Source: Streptomyces griseicoloratus (GTDB lineage Bacteria > Actinomycetota > Actinomycetes > Streptomycetales > Streptomycetaceae). From it: 64,000 nucleotides of DNA. The stretch is from assembly GCF_014534645.1 (NCBI RefSeq), contig NZ_JACVQF010000211.1, positions 62,001 through 126,000 of the forward strand. The letters run 5' to 3'. Each line of letters opens with the position of its first letter. Within the stretch, counting starts at the first letter, position 1. The notes under the pieces are model-generated. The model did not search any database, had not been told where the DNA came from, and was given only the letters and a program-made list of their open reading frames with translations. This document shows positions 35,065 to 44,146 of this stretch, in pieces. The position numbers and the translations under genes are program-made.

Positions 35065-36195
35065 CTACTCCTCGACCAGCAGCTTCTCCCGCAGCTGCGC
35101 CAGCGTGCGCGCCAGCAGCCGCGACACGTGCATCTGCGAGATCCCGACCTCCTGGGCGATCTGCGACTGCGTCATGTTGCCGAAGAAGCGCAGCAGCAGG
35201 ATCCGCTTCTCCCGCGGCGGCAGGTCCTCCAGCAGCGGCTTGAGCGACTCCCGGTACTCCACGCCCTCCAGCGCCTCGTCCTCGGCGCCCAGGGTGTCCG
35301 CGACCGCCGGGGACTCGTCGTCGGTGTCCGGGACGTCCAGGGACAGCGTCGAGTACGCGTTGGCGGACTCCAGGCCCTCCAGGACCTCCTCCTCCGAGAT
35401 CGACAGCTTCTCGGCGAGTTCATGGACCGTGGGGGAGCGGCCGTGCAGCTGTGAGAGCTCCGCCGTGGCCGTGGTCAGCGCGAGCCGCAGTTCCTGGAGC
35501 CGGCGCGGGACCCGCACGGCCCAGCCCTTGTCCCGGAAGTGCCGCTTGATCTCACCGACGACCGTGGGCGTGGCGTAGGTGGAGAACTCCACCCCGCGGT
35601 CCGGGTCGAAGCGGTCGACCGACTTGATCAGTCCGATGGTGGCGACCTGCGTGAGGTCGTCCAGGGGCTCGCCGCGATTGCGGAACCGGCGCGCGAGGTG
35701 CTCCACGAGCGGCAGGTGCATGCGGACCAGCTGGTTGCGCAGCTCCGCGTACTCCGGGCTGTCCTTCGGCAGCGCACGCAGCTCGGTGAACTTGGCACGC
35801 GCCCCGCTGCGGTCCTGCGGGTCGTGCCGCGTGCCCTGTGCGCCGCGTGCACCGGACGCGTCGTCCTCGGAGTACCGCTCGTGCTCGCTCATCGTCCCGC
35901 CCGTCGCCCTTTCCCGAGCCCTCGCCTCAGCGCGGGCCGGCCGGACCGGGGTGGCCCCGGCCCTCCCCTCCGCAGGCGTGCTCCGCACGGCACCGTCCCG
36001 GTCACCGGCCCGCTGCCCGTCGTCCGGGTGGACTGCCCCCGTGGCGGTGTCCTCCGGATGCGGCCGCGCCTGTTCCGGGATGGCGTCGATGCCGTCCGCC
36101 ACGCGTCCGGCACCGTCCGGGGAACGTGTGTCCTCGGCCGACAGCTCCCGTGTGCCGCGCTCTTCGTCCCGCACCGGCCCGTCCCCGTTCCTCAC
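35065..36195 (-). CDS. sigH: Stress/sporulation sigma factor SigH (SigB/SigF family), several starts
   Basis: RNA polymerase sigma factor for osmotic stress and septation in Streptomyces. The C-terminal 250 residues hold sigma regions 2 (YAELRNQLVRMHLPLVEHLARRFRNRGEPLDDL, IGLIKSVDRFDPDRGVEFSTYATPTVVGEIKRHFRD), 3 (VPRRLQELRLAL) and 4 (LPPREKRILLLRFFGNMTQSQIAQEVGISQMHVSRLL). The GTG at 36195 overlaps the stop of the anti-sigma gene (GTGA) and gives a 376-residue form with a long, disordered, acidic and Arg-rich extension. An ATG at 35892 (MSEHERY) gives a 275-residue core form. S. coelicolor is known to make several SigH products, so both are credible. Confidence 0.92.
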   Translation of the reverse strand: MRNGDGPVRDEERGTRELSAEDTRSPDGAGRVADGIDAIPEQARPHPEDTATGAVHPDDGQRAGDRDGAVRSTPAEGRAGATPVRPARAEARARERATGGTMSEHERYSEDDASGARGAQGTRHDPQDRSGARAKFTELRALPKDSPEYAELRNQLVRMHLPLVEHLARRFRNRGEPLDDLTQVATIGLIKSVDRFDPDRGVEFSTYATPTVVGEIKRHFRDKGWAVRVPRRLQELRLALTTATAELSQLHGRSPTVHELAEKLSISEEEVLEGLESANAYSTLSLDVPDTDDESPAVADTLGAEDEALEGVEYRESLKPLLEDLPPREKRILLLRFFGNMTQSQIAQEVGISQMHVSRLLARTLAQLREKLLVEE

Positions 36196-36605
36196 GTCGG
36201 CCCGGGTCCCGCGCCGCGCTGTTTGTAGAGGCTGATCGAAACGGTTTTGTCCTCGTCCACGGCGGAGGAGACCTTGCCCGCCAGAGCGGACAGGACGGTC
36301 CAGGCGAAGGTGTCCCGCGAGGGGGCGTGACCGTCCGTGGTCGGCGCCGAGACGGTGACCTCGAGCGAGTCGTCGACGAGCCGGAAGACGCAACTGAGCA
36401 CCGAGCCGGGCACGGCCTGCTGAAGCAGGATCGCGCAGGCCTCGTCCACTGCGATGCGCAGGTCCTCGATCTCGTCGAGGGTGAAGTCCAAACGGGCCGC
36501 GAGGCCGGCCGTCGCCGTACGCAGCACCGACAGGTAGGCACCCGCGGCCGGCAGCCGGACTTCCACGAAGTCCTGGGTCGCGGGCTCGCCTGCGATCTGG
36601 GACAC
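36192..36605 (-). CDS. ushX: RsbW-type anti-sigma factor of SigH (UshX/PrsH)
   Basis: 137 residues. A GHKL kinase-like fold of the RsbW/SpoIIAB group: LRIAVDEACAILLQQ (about residues 51-65) is the N-box helix, followed by strands with LEVTVSA; the G1 and G2 loops are weak, as in some streptomycete members. It binds and inhibits SigH. Of two nearby GTG codons, 36605 (spacing about 8 bp from GGAGG) is preferred to 36611. It overlaps sigH by 4 bp, so sigma and anti-sigma are coupled. A small hairpin (36639-36655) lies in the leader. Confidence 0.88.
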   Translation of the reverse strand: MSQIAGEPATQDFVEVRLPAAGAYLSVLRTATAGLAARLDFTLDEIEDLRIAVDEACAILLQQAVPGSVLSCVFRLVDDSLEVTVSAPTTDGHAPSRDTFAWTVLSALAGKVSSAVDEDKTVSISLYKQRGAGPGPT

Positions 36606-36638
36606 CCTCACCTCCAAGGTGGTACAAGCGTTACAGGG

Positions 36639-36655
36639 CCGAGGGGCACCCTCGG
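36639..36655. promoter_or_regulatory. Leader hairpin upstream of the SigH anti-sigma gene
   Basis: CCGAGGG-GCA-CCCTCGG is a perfect 7-bp inverted repeat about 35 bp upstream of the anti-sigma start. It would form a hairpin in the leader mRNA close to the ribosome-binding site. No promoter motif in the 248-bp gap to 36854 is clear enough to call. Confidence 0.4.
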
Positions 36656-36853
36656 GGTAACGCGACACGTGGTTCAGCGGTGACGTTATCGCGCTCCGAC
36701 ATTTCCTGTCCCGAGACCCCAACCCCTTGCTGTCACTCATAGTAAACACATGAACACGCACAGTGGCTAGGGGTTTGGCGGGCTCAAATCGGAAGAGCGC
36801 GCGCCGGGTTGACGTACCCAGACGTCAGACGGTCGAACCGTCCCCGCGCGAGG

Positions 36854-37114
36854 TCACACGAGTACGTGGTCGACGAAGCACCAGCGCCAGCTCTCCCCGG
36901 GCTCGAAGGTCCTCATCACCGGGTGGCCGGTCTCCTCGTGGTGCGCCGTCGCGTGCCGCCTCGGCGAGGAGTCGCAGCAGCCGACGTGACCGCAGGTGAG
37001 GCACAGCCGCAGCTGCACCGGGTCCGTGCCCTCGGCCAGACATTCCGGACAGGTGTCGCCCAGGGGCTCGGGTTCCGGGTGCGGCAGCGCGTCGGCGTGC
37101 GTGCACTGTTTCAT
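36854..37114 (-). CDS. UBP-type zinc finger protein
   Basis: 86 residues. Cys/His pattern C-T-H near the start, then CPEC, CLTCGHVGCCD, HATAHHEETGHPV and a final WRWC: a complete zf-UBP fold, which in eukaryotes binds the C-terminus of free ubiquitin. The bacterial role is unknown. The start MKQCTHADA at 37114 was chosen over a longer frame. It is divergent from the Na+/H+ antiporter gene only 61 bp away. I recall this pairing, and even fusions, from other actinobacteria, so the small protein may act on the antiporter. Confidence 0.85.
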   Translation of the reverse strand: MKQCTHADALPHPEPEPLGDTCPECLAEGTDPVQLRLCLTCGHVGCCDSSPRRHATAHHEETGHPVMRTFEPGESWRWCFVDHVLV

Positions 37115-37175
37115 GATTGCCAGGTTACGTCGGATGCGCGGATGGCCGCGCGGGACAAGAGGGCGGGCGAGGACG

Positions 37176-38771
37176 ATGGACGTGATGCCGCTGCTGCTGC
37201 TGGTGGCGGGCAGCGCCGCGATCGCCGCGGCGGGCCGGCGCACACCGGTGCCGGCGCCGCTGCTGCTGGTGGCGGCCGGTCTGGCGGTGAGCTACGTCCC
37301 CGGCGTACCCGACTACACCCTCGACCCGCACGTCGTACTGCCGCTGCTGCTGCCCCCGCTGCTGTACACGGCCGCCACCGACAGCTCCTACCTCGACCTG
37401 CGGGCGCAGCTCAGGCCCGTGGCGCTGCTGTCCGTGGGCTACGTGCTCTTCGCGACCTTCGTCGTCGGCTGGGCCGCGTACCTGATCGTGCCGGGCCTGC
37501 CGCTGACCGCCGCGCTGGTGCTGGGCGCGGTCGTGGCACCGCCGGACGCCGTCGCCGCCACGGCGGTCGCGCGCCGGGTGGGTCTGCCCTCCCGGATCAC
37601 CACGATCCTGCAGGGCGAGTCCCTGGTGAACGACGCCACCGCGATCACCGCCTTCAAGGTGGCGCTGGCCGCCGCGGTCGGAGCGGGCGCCACCTGGGCC
37701 GGCGGGATCGCCGAGTTCCTGATCGCGGCGATCGGCGGCGTCGGCGTCGGCCTGGTGCTGATGGTGCCGATCCACTGGCTGCGCACCCACGTGAAGGAGG
37801 CGCTGCTGCAGAACACGCTCTCCCTGCTGATCCCGTTCGTCGCCTACGCGGCGGCCGAGCAGGTGCACGCCTCCGGGGTGCTGGCGGTGGTGGTCGTCGC
37901 ACTCCATCTCGGCCACCGCGCGTGGGAGGTCGACTTCGCCACCCGCCTCCAGGAGGAGGCCGTGTGGAAGATGGTGGCGTTCGTCCTGGAGTCGGCCGTG
38001 TTCGCCCTGATCGGACTGCAGCTCCCGGTGGTCCTGAGGGGCCTCGGGGACTACGAGGGTGCCGAGGCCGCCTGGTACGCGGTCGCCGTCTTCCTGGTCG
38101 TGGCCGTGGCCCGGTTCGTGTGGGTGTACCCGGCGACCTTCCTGCCCCGGATCCTGTCGGCACGCATTCGCGCGCGCGAGGAGAACCCGTCCTGGAAGGG
38201 CCCGTTCGTCATCGGCTGGGCCGGGATGCGGGGCGTGGTCTCGCTCGCCATCGCCTTCTCCATCCCGCTCACCGTGGACGACGGCGCACCCTTCCCCCAG
38301 CGCAACCTGATCCTCTTCCTGACCTTCACCACGGTCATCGGCACCCTCGTCGTCCAGGGCGTGACGCTGCCGCCCCTGATCCGCCTGCTGAAGTTCCCCG
38401 GACCCGACGTACAGGCCCAGACGCTCGCGGAGGCCAACGCCCAGGCGCAGGCGTCCCGGGCCGCCGAGCAGCGCCTGGACGACCTCCTCGCCGACGAGCG
38501 CAACGCCCTGCCGGGACCGCTCGCCGAGCGCCTGCGCACGGTCATGGAACGCCGCCGCAACGCCGTCTGGGAGCGGCTGGGCCAGGTCAACCCGGTCACC
38601 GGGGAGACCGTCGACGACACCTACCGGCGGTTGTCCCGGGAGATGATCGGCGCGGAACGCGAGGTGTTCGTCCGGTTGCGGGACGGCCGCTACATCGACG
38701 ACGAGATGCTGCGCACGCTGCTGCGCCGACTGGACCTGGAGGAGGCGGCCGCGTACCGGGAGGCCGCCTGA
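37176..38771 (+). CDS. Na+/H+ antiporter, NhaP/CPA1 family
   Basis: 531 residues. About 12 hydrophobic helices fill the first 400. VAPPDAVAATAVARRVGLP and GESLVNDATAITAFKVAL carry the conserved CPA1 Asp residues (PPD and ND) for cation exchange; GWAGMRGVVSLAIAFSIP is the matching late motif. The cytosolic C-terminus of about 130 residues is charged and helical (AQTLAEANAQAQASRAAEQRLDDLLADERN). The ATG at 37176 gives a membrane-embedded N-terminus. Exports Na+ in exchange for protons; regulation may involve the divergent UBP protein. Confidence 0.9.
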   Translation: MDVMPLLLLVAGSAAIAAAGRRTPVPAPLLLVAAGLAVSYVPGVPDYTLDPHVVLPLLLPPLLYTAATDSSYLDLRAQLRPVALLSVGYVLFATFVVGWAAYLIVPGLPLTAALVLGAVVAPPDAVAATAVARRVGLPSRITTILQGESLVNDATAITAFKVALAAAVGAGATWAGGIAEFLIAAIGGVGVGLVLMVPIHWLRTHVKEALLQNTLSLLIPFVAYAAAEQVHASGVLAVVVVALHLGHRAWEVDFATRLQEEAVWKMVAFVLESAVFALIGLQLPVVLRGLGDYEGAEAAWYAVAVFLVVAVARFVWVYPATFLPRILSARIRAREENPSWKGPFVIGWAGMRGVVSLAIAFSIPLTVDDGAPFPQRNLILFLTFTTVIGTLVVQGVTLPPLIRLLKFPGPDVQAQTLAEANAQAQASRAAEQRLDDLLADERNALPGPLAERLRTVMERRRNAVWERLGQVNPVTGETVDDTYRRLSREMIGAEREVFVRLRDGRYIDDEMLRTLLRRLDLEEAAAYREAA

Positions 38772-38803
38772 GGCGGAGCCCCGGCTCAGGGAAGAGCTCC
38801 GGC

Positions 38804-39712
38804 TCAGGGAAAGGGACGGCCGGTGACGACCGCCGCCAGCGTCGTCCCGCGCGCGAAGGCGCCCTCCCGGGTCAGGACGAGCAGGCCGTACAGCATCTTC
38901 GCGACGTACAGGCGCTCCACCGGCAGGCCGTGGCGCTGTTCGAAGTCCTCGGCGAACGACTCCAGCTCGGGGGCGGTGCGGGCGTAGCCGCCGAAGTGGA
39001 AGCGGTCGTCGAGGCTCCACGCGCCGCGGGGACCGCCGAACGCCTCCTCCTGGAGCCGCCGTATGTCGCCGGTGAGGAAACCGCCCTTGAGCACGGGTAT
39101 GCCGAGCGCCCTTCGGCCCGGGGCGAGACCGGCGGCCAGCCCGGCGAGCGTCCCGCCGGTGCCGCAGGCGAGCGCGACGACGTCGGCGCGGCCGTCCAGT
39201 TCCTCGCCGAGTGCCCGGCAGCCGCGGACGGCCGCGGCGTTGCTGCCGCCCTCCGGGACGACATGGGCGTCCTCGGCGCCCGCCGCGCGCAGGACGGCCG
39301 CCAGGGTGCCGGGGTCGGACTTGCGGCGGTACGTCGACCGGTCGACGAAGTGCAGCCGCATCCCGTCGGCCGCGCACCGGGCCAGGGACGGGTTGAGCGG
39401 CCGGCCGGCCAGTTCCTGCCCGCGCACCACGCCGACCGTGGACAGGCCGAGCAGCCGCCCGGCGGCGGCCGTGGCACGCAGGTGGTTGGAGTAGGCGCCG
39501 CCGAAGGTGACGACGGCACGGCCGTCCGCCGCCGCGAGGTTCGGCGCGAGTTTGCGCCACTTGTTGCCGACCAGCTCCGGGTGGATCAGATCGTCCCGCT
39601 TCAGCAGCAACCGCACGCCGTGCCGCTCGAACCGGTCGTCCACGACCTCCTGCAACGGCGACGGCAGCCGGGGGCTCAGGGCGGCGATGCCGGGGGCGTC
39701 GGTACTGGTCAC
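38804..39712 (-). CDS. PLP-dependent ACC deaminase / D-cysteine desulfhydrase family protein
   Basis: 302 residues, fold type II PLP enzyme. LLLKRDDLIHPELVGNKWRKL contains the PLP-binding Lys (NKWRK), TFGGAYSNHLRATAAAGRLLG the phosphate-facing motif, and ALACGTGGTLAGLAAGL the glycine loop. Members deaminate 1-aminocyclopropane-1-carboxylate or desulfurate D-cysteine; motif reading alone does not decide, and D-cysteine desulfhydrase-like activity is the more common case. GTG start at 39712. Convergent with the antiporter gene. Confidence 0.85.
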   Translation of the reverse strand: MTSTDAPGIAALSPRLPSPLQEVVDDRFERHGVRLLLKRDDLIHPELVGNKWRKLAPNLAAADGRAVVTFGGAYSNHLRATAAAGRLLGLSTVGVVRGQELAGRPLNPSLARCAADGMRLHFVDRSTYRRKSDPGTLAAVLRAAGAEDAHVVPEGGSNAAAVRGCRALGEELDGRADVVALACGTGGTLAGLAAGLAPGRRALGIPVLKGGFLTGDIRRLQEEAFGGPRGAWSLDDRFHFGGYARTAPELESFAEDFEQRHGLPVERLYVAKMLYGLLVLTREGAFARGTTLAAVVTGRPFP

Positions 39713-39749
39713 CCGACCATTGTCACCCCGGCACCGCACAGCGCCCGGG

Positions 39750-40340
39750 TCACTTCAGCCGGTCGCGGATGCGCCCCCGCATCGACGCCATCGTGAAGCC
39801 CCGCGGGTCCACCTTTCCCGGCTGCCACTCCAGGTGGCCGATGACGGACCGCTCGTTCCAGCCGTGGTGGCGGCAGACCGCGGCGGCGGCTCTCTCGATC
39901 GCCTCCAGCTGCGCCGCGGGCCAGGGATCCTCGCCGTCGCCCAGGTTCTCGCACTCGAAGCCGTAGAAGTGCCGGTTGCCGTCGGTGTTCGTCTCGTTGT
40001 CCCGGGGCAGCGCCTTCTCCGCGATCACCGCGCGCAGTACCTCGTCGTCGCCGAGCCCGGCGTGGTTGGCCCGGCCGTATCCGACCAGGTGCACCCTGCC
40101 GTCCTTCGTGATGACACCGTGGCACAGCGGGCCGGGCAGACCCTCGTAGCCCTTGCGGCAGATCTCCACCGTCCGCGCGCTGCCCCTGGTCACCGTGTGG
40201 TGGATCATCACCCCGTGGACGGGGCCCCAGGGGCCCTTGTGGTTGCGGTTGTGGTGCCGCCAGTCACCGACCTCGACGACGGTGAGGCCCTCCGCCTTCA
40301 GGGCTTTGAGGAAACTGCCCGGGGACATGGGTGAGGCCAT
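39750..40340 (-). CDS. N-acetylmuramoyl-L-alanine amidase (Amidase_2/PGRP type)
   Basis: 196 residues. VHGVMIHHTVT supplies the first zinc His, HFYGFECEN and the later VIGHLEWQPGKVDPRGF the others and the catalytic region, as in T7-lysozyme-like Amidase_2 domains that cut the muramoyl-alanine bond. No signal peptide is visible at MASPMSPGSFLKALKAEG, so export is unclear; many Streptomyces have such short phage-lysin-like amidases. The N-terminal 25 residues may be a small binding segment. The ATG at 40340 is the first sensible start. Confidence 0.85.
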   Translation of the reverse strand: MASPMSPGSFLKALKAEGLTVVEVGDWRHHNRNHKGPWGPVHGVMIHHTVTRGSARTVEICRKGYEGLPGPLCHGVITKDGRVHLVGYGRANHAGLGDDEVLRAVIAEKALPRDNETNTDGNRHFYGFECENLGDGEDPWPAAQLEAIERAAAAVCRHHGWNERSVIGHLEWQPGKVDPRGFTMASMRGRIRDRLK

Positions 40341-40521
40341 GGCCGGCTCCTTCGTCCTGAGCGACGGCCGCCCGGCGCGACCGCCCGTACCGGTGCTTGT
40401 ACCGAAACGGAGCGCTCCCCAATACCTGTTCGGGTCGTGTGCGATGCGATCCGGACAACGCCGGCTCGGCGAACGCGACCCGCGGCCGCCGGGCGAGCAC
40501 CCATATGTGCCCCGGCCGCCG

Positions 40522-40549
40522 TTGATCCATTCCCGCTCTTTCGTGTAAT
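40522..40549 (+). promoter_or_regulatory. Possible promoter of the eshA-like gene
   Basis: TTGATC (40522-40527) and TGTAAT (40544-40549) are 16 bp apart in a locally A/T-richer part of the 298-bp gap between the amidase and the encapsulin gene, about 90 bp before the ATG. The match is partial. Nothing else is recognised in the gap. Confidence 0.3.
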
Positions 40550-40638
40550 AGCACCGGCACGCTCGGTGAGGAAGGCTGGTGCTGCACATCGATGCCGGGC
40601 GCAGGTGCGCTCGGCATGTACCGGGAGGGCAATTCCTT

Positions 40639-42045
40639 ATGTCGGTAGGCGAAGAGGTCCGCACCGAGCAGACCAGGCCGCAGCAGAGCCTCGGCACGGC
40701 GGCCGCGCGGAACCTGGCCACCACGACCAAGTCCGTACCTCAGATGCAGGAGATCAGCTCGCGCTGGCTGCTGCGCACTCTTCCCTGGGTGGACGTCCAG
40801 GGCGGCACGTACCGGGTGAACCGGCGCCTGACCTTCGCCGTCGGCGACGGCCGGGTGACGTTCGTGAAGACCGGCGACCGCGTCGAGGTCATCCCCGCGG
40901 AGCTGGGCGAGCTGCCGGCCCTGCGGTCGTACGAGGACGAGGAGGTGCTCTCGGAACTCGCCCAGCGCTGTGAGCAGCGGGAGTTCGGCCCGGGCGAGGT
41001 GATCGCCTCGTTCGGCAGCCAGGCCGACGCGGTATACCTGCTGGCTCACGGCAAGGTCGAGAAGATCGGCACCGGGCCCTACGGGGACGACGCGGTTCTC
41101 GGCGTCCTCGCCGACGGCGCCTACTTCGGTGACCAGGCGCTGCTCGACGGCGACGCCATCTGGGAGTACACCGCCCGCACGGTCACCGCCTGCACGGTGC
41201 TCGTGCTGCCCCGCCAGGAGGTGGAGCAGATCGCGGAGCGCGCGGACTCGCTGCGCGAGCACCTCCTCCAGCGCCGCTCCATCCCCCAGCAGCGCACCAA
41301 CAAGCACGGCGAGAAGGCGATCGACCTCGCCGCGGGCCACAGCGGCGAGCCGGACATCCCGCACACCTTCGTCGACTACGAGGCCAAGCCCCGCGAGTAC
41401 GAACTGAGCGTCGCCCAGACCGTCCTGCGCATCCACTCGCGCGTGGCCGACCTCTACAACCAGCCGATGAACCAGACCGAGCAGCAGATCCGGCTGACGG
41501 TCGAGGCGCTGAAGGAGCGTCAGGAGCACGAGCTCGTCAACAACCGCGAGTTCGGCCTGCTGCACAACTGCGAGTACGACCAGCGGATCCAGCCGCACGA
41601 CGGCGTGCCCGGCCCCGACGACATGGACGAGCTGCTCAGCCGCCGGCGCGGCACCAAGCTGTTCCTCGCCCACCCGCGCGCGATCGCCGCGTTCGGCCGC
41701 GAGCTCAACAGGCGCGGACTCGTGCCCGAGACGATCGACATCGCCGGCAACCGCATCCCCACCTGGCGCGGCGTGCCGATCTACCCGTGCAACAAGATCC
41801 CGGTCACCGAGTCCCGCACGTCCTCGATCATCGCGATGCGCACTGGCGAGCAGGACCAGGGTGTCATCGGCCTGCGGGCCACCGGCATCCCCGACGAGAT
41901 CGAGCCGAGTCTGTCGGTGCGCTTCATGGGCATCAACGAGCAGGCCATCATCAAGTACCTGGTGACGACCTACTACTCGGCCGCGGTCCTCGTACCGGAC
42001 GCGCTCGGCGTCCTGGAGAACGTCGAGATCGGCCGCTGGCGGTGA
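40639..42045 (+). CDS. eshA: EshA-type family 2B encapsulin shell protein with cNMP-binding domain
   Basis: 468 residues. A cyclic-nucleotide-binding domain lies at about 100-205 ([61 protein letters not shown]) inserted into a larger protein whose flanks match family 2 encapsulins, HK97-fold shell proteins: N-terminal arm with [25 protein letters not shown]-terminal [19 protein letters not shown] and [20 protein letters not shown]. EshA is a 52-kDa protein tied to late growth and sporulation in Streptomyces. The following polyprenyl diphosphate synthase gene is a likely cargo. The ATG at 40639 follows GGGAGGG. Confidence 0.88.
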   Translation: MSVGEEVRTEQTRPQQSLGTAAARNLATTTKSVPQMQEISSRWLLRTLPWVDVQGGTYRVNRRLTFAVGDGRVTFVKTGDRVEVIPAELGELPALRSYEDEEVLSELAQRCEQREFGPGEVIASFGSQADAVYLLAHGKVEKIGTGPYGDDAVLGVLADGAYFGDQALLDGDAIWEYTARTVTACTVLVLPRQEVEQIAERADSLREHLLQRRSIPQQRTNKHGEKAIDLAAGHSGEPDIPHTFVDYEAKPREYELSVAQTVLRIHSRVADLYNQPMNQTEQQIRLTVEALKERQEHELVNNREFGLLHNCEYDQRIQPHDGVPGPDDMDELLSRRRGTKLFLAHPRAIAAFGRELNRRGLVPETIDIAGNRIPTWRGVPIYPCNKIPVTESRTSSIIAMRTGEQDQGVIGLRATGIPDEIEPSLSVRFMGINEQAIIKYLVTTYYSAAVLVPDALGVLENVEIGRWR

Positions 42046-42135
42046 CGCCCGTCGCCCGAACGCCGTGTTCCCGCCCGTCCGGGCGGGTACACCACCCCCG
42101 GGGTACGGAGGCGGACCGATGGGGGAGATGAGTCC

Positions 42136-43269
42136 ATGACGGAGATTCGGCACAGCACCGTCGGGACGCGTCGTCCCACCGGCACCCTGGAGAGGCACGG
42201 GCCCGTCGGGGCGCAGAGCGACAAGGAGCCGCGGGTGGCCGACGGGCAGGAGGCGGAGGCGCTTCTGCGCGAGGCCAGGGCGTCGGTCGACCCGGAGCTG
42301 CGGTCCGCCATGGGGTCACTTCCGGATTCGATGCGCCGGATCGCGCTCTACCACTTCGGCTGGCAGCACGCGGACGGCACTCCCGCGGAGGGCAACGCGG
42401 GCAAGGCGATCCGCCCCGCCCTCGTCCTCGCCTCGGCCGCAGCGCTCGGCGGATCCGGGGCCCGGCCCGCGGCCGTCCGGGCGGCTGCGGCGGTGGAGCT
42501 GGTCCACAACTTCACCTTGCTGCACGACGACGTGATGGACCGGGACACCACCCGCCGCCACCGGCCCACCGCCTGGACCGTGTTCGGCGACGCCGACGCG
42601 ATCCTGGCGGGGGACGCGCTCCAGGCGCTGGCCCTGCGGCTGCTCGCCGCGGACCCGCACCCGGCGTCCGCGTCCGCGGCCACCCGGCTCGCGGACTGCG
42701 TCGTGGAGCTGTGCGCCGGCCAGCACGCAGACACGGCCATGGAGCGGCGCCGCCCGGACGAGGTCACCCTCGAGGAGACGCTCGCCATGGCCGAGGCCAA
42801 GACGGGCGCGCTGCTGGGGTGCGCCTGCGCCCTGGGCGGGCTGTACGCGGGCGCGTCCGACGAGGACGTCGAGGCGCTGGACGCCTTCGGCCGCCAGGCC
42901 GGCCTGGCCTTCCAGCTCATCGACGACGTGATCGGCATATGGGGCGACCCGGGCCGCACCGGCAAGCCGGCCGGCGCGGACCTGGCCGCGCGCAAGAAGT
43001 CGCTGCCGGTGGTCGCCGCCCTCACCTCCGGTACGCCGGCGGCCGCCGAACTCGCCGAGCTGTACGGGGTGCCGTACGAGGGCGACGAGGCGGAGCTGGA
43101 GCGCACGGCGCTGGTCGTGGAGCGGGCCGGCGGCCGGGACTGGGCGCAGGCCCAGGCGGCCGACCGGATGGCACGGGCGATGCAGGAGCTGGCCCGCGCC
43201 GTGCCCGACCCGGCGGCGGCAGGCGGTCTGCTCTCGCTGGCGGAGTTCGTGACCCGGCGCAGCACCTGA
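42136..43269 (+). CDS. Polyprenyl diphosphate synthase, probable encapsulin cargo
   Basis: Trans-isoprenyl diphosphate synthase, 377 residues. The first Asp-rich motif is DDVMD at 131-135 within LLHDDVMDRDTTRRHRPT, the second DDVIGIWGD from 263, with GKAIRPALVL and KKSLPVVAAL around them, so the active site is complete. Product chain length is not evident; this motif style is common in streptomycete GGPP-type enzymes. The first 55-60 residues (TEIRHSTVGTRRPTG..., GPVGAQSDKEPR) lack predicted structure, as in cargo-loading regions of family 2 encapsulin cargoes. It starts 90 bp after the shell gene with GGGGGAG upstream, so both are probably co-expressed. Confidence 0.87.
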   Translation: MTEIRHSTVGTRRPTGTLERHGPVGAQSDKEPRVADGQEAEALLREARASVDPELRSAMGSLPDSMRRIALYHFGWQHADGTPAEGNAGKAIRPALVLASAAALGGSGARPAAVRAAAAVELVHNFTLLHDDVMDRDTTRRHRPTAWTVFGDADAILAGDALQALALRLLAADPHPASASAATRLADCVVELCAGQHADTAMERRRPDEVTLEETLAMAEAKTGALLGCACALGGLYAGASDEDVEALDAFGRQAGLAFQLIDDVIGIWGDPGRTGKPAGADLAARKKSLPVVAALTSGTPAAAELAELYGVPYEGDEAELERTALVVERAGGRDWAQAQAADRMARAMQELARAVPDPAAAGGLLSLAEFVTRRST

Positions 43270-43508
43270 CGGTCGCGGAAGGCTCCGGAGCCCGCAGAGC
43301 CGTACGGCACCTGACGTCCGTACGGCCGCGCCGTCAAGGGCTCCGGTCCGGCGGGTCCCGCACTTCCCCACGGTGTGCGGGGCCCGTCTCCTCGCCGCCG
43401 TCTTCCTCACCCCGTCCGGGAACCTCGGTCCCGTCCGGTCGATGCCACCGGATAGTCTTCAACGGCCGTACGAGCAAGGGCTGTTGAGTCGAAGGGGCGG
43501 GCAGGGGC

Positions 43509-44129
43509 ATGGGCGTGGCGATCCGGACGGCGGGGGAGGGCGACCGGGAGCTGGTCGTCCGGCTGCTGGACGAGGCCTTCCAGGACGATCCCGTCAGCGG
43601 CTGGGTCTTCCCCGGTGCGGAGTACCGCCGCCGGACCCACCACCGGCTGATGGCGGCCTTCACCGACGCCGTGCTCGCCGACGGGCGCATAGACGTCACC
43701 GAGGACGGCGCGGCCTGTGCGCTGTGGCTGTCCGTGCCCGCGGACGAGGGCACGGGCGACGGGGCCGGTGACGCGGTGGACGACAGCCCCGCCCAGGTGC
43801 GTGAGGCCGTCGACCCGGACAACGAGCGCGTGGAGCTGATCGGCCGGCTGACGGCCGGCATCCACCCCTCCGGCCGGGCCCACGAGTACCTCTGGATGAT
43901 CGGCGTGGCCCCGGAGCGGCAGGGCGAGGGACTGGGCACCGCCCTCATCGCGTCGGTGCTCGACCGCTGCGACCGCGAGGGGCTGCCCGCCTATCTGGAG
44001 GCGAGCAGCGCCCGCAGCCGAGGGCTGTACGAACGGCTCGGTTTCGCGTTCACCGGAGAGCCCCTGGACCTGCCGGACGGACCCCGGATGTGGCCCATGT
44101 GGCGCGAGCCGCGGCCCGCGGACCGCTAG
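43509..44129 (+). CDS. GNAT-family N-acetyltransferase
   Basis: 206 residues. Motif A is IGVAPERQGEGLGTALIASVLDRCD (acetyl-CoA loop RQGEGLG), followed by AYLEASSARSRGLYERLGFAFTGE. The central segment (PADEGTGDGAGDAVDDSP) is an acidic, flexible loop. Similar proteins in actinomycetes are annotated only as GNAT; the substrate is unknown. About 240 bp of sequence without a recognised feature precede it. It converges with the TetR gene downstream. Confidence 0.85.
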   Translation: MGVAIRTAGEGDRELVVRLLDEAFQDDPVSGWVFPGAEYRRRTHHRLMAAFTDAVLADGRIDVTEDGAACALWLSVPADEGTGDGAGDAVDDSPAQVREAVDPDNERVELIGRLTAGIHPSGRAHEYLWMIGVAPERQGEGLGTALIASVLDRCDREGLPAYLEASSARSRGLYERLGFAFTGEPLDLPDGPRMWPMWREPRPADR

Positions 44130-44146
44130 TCCCCCGGTACCGTCGC

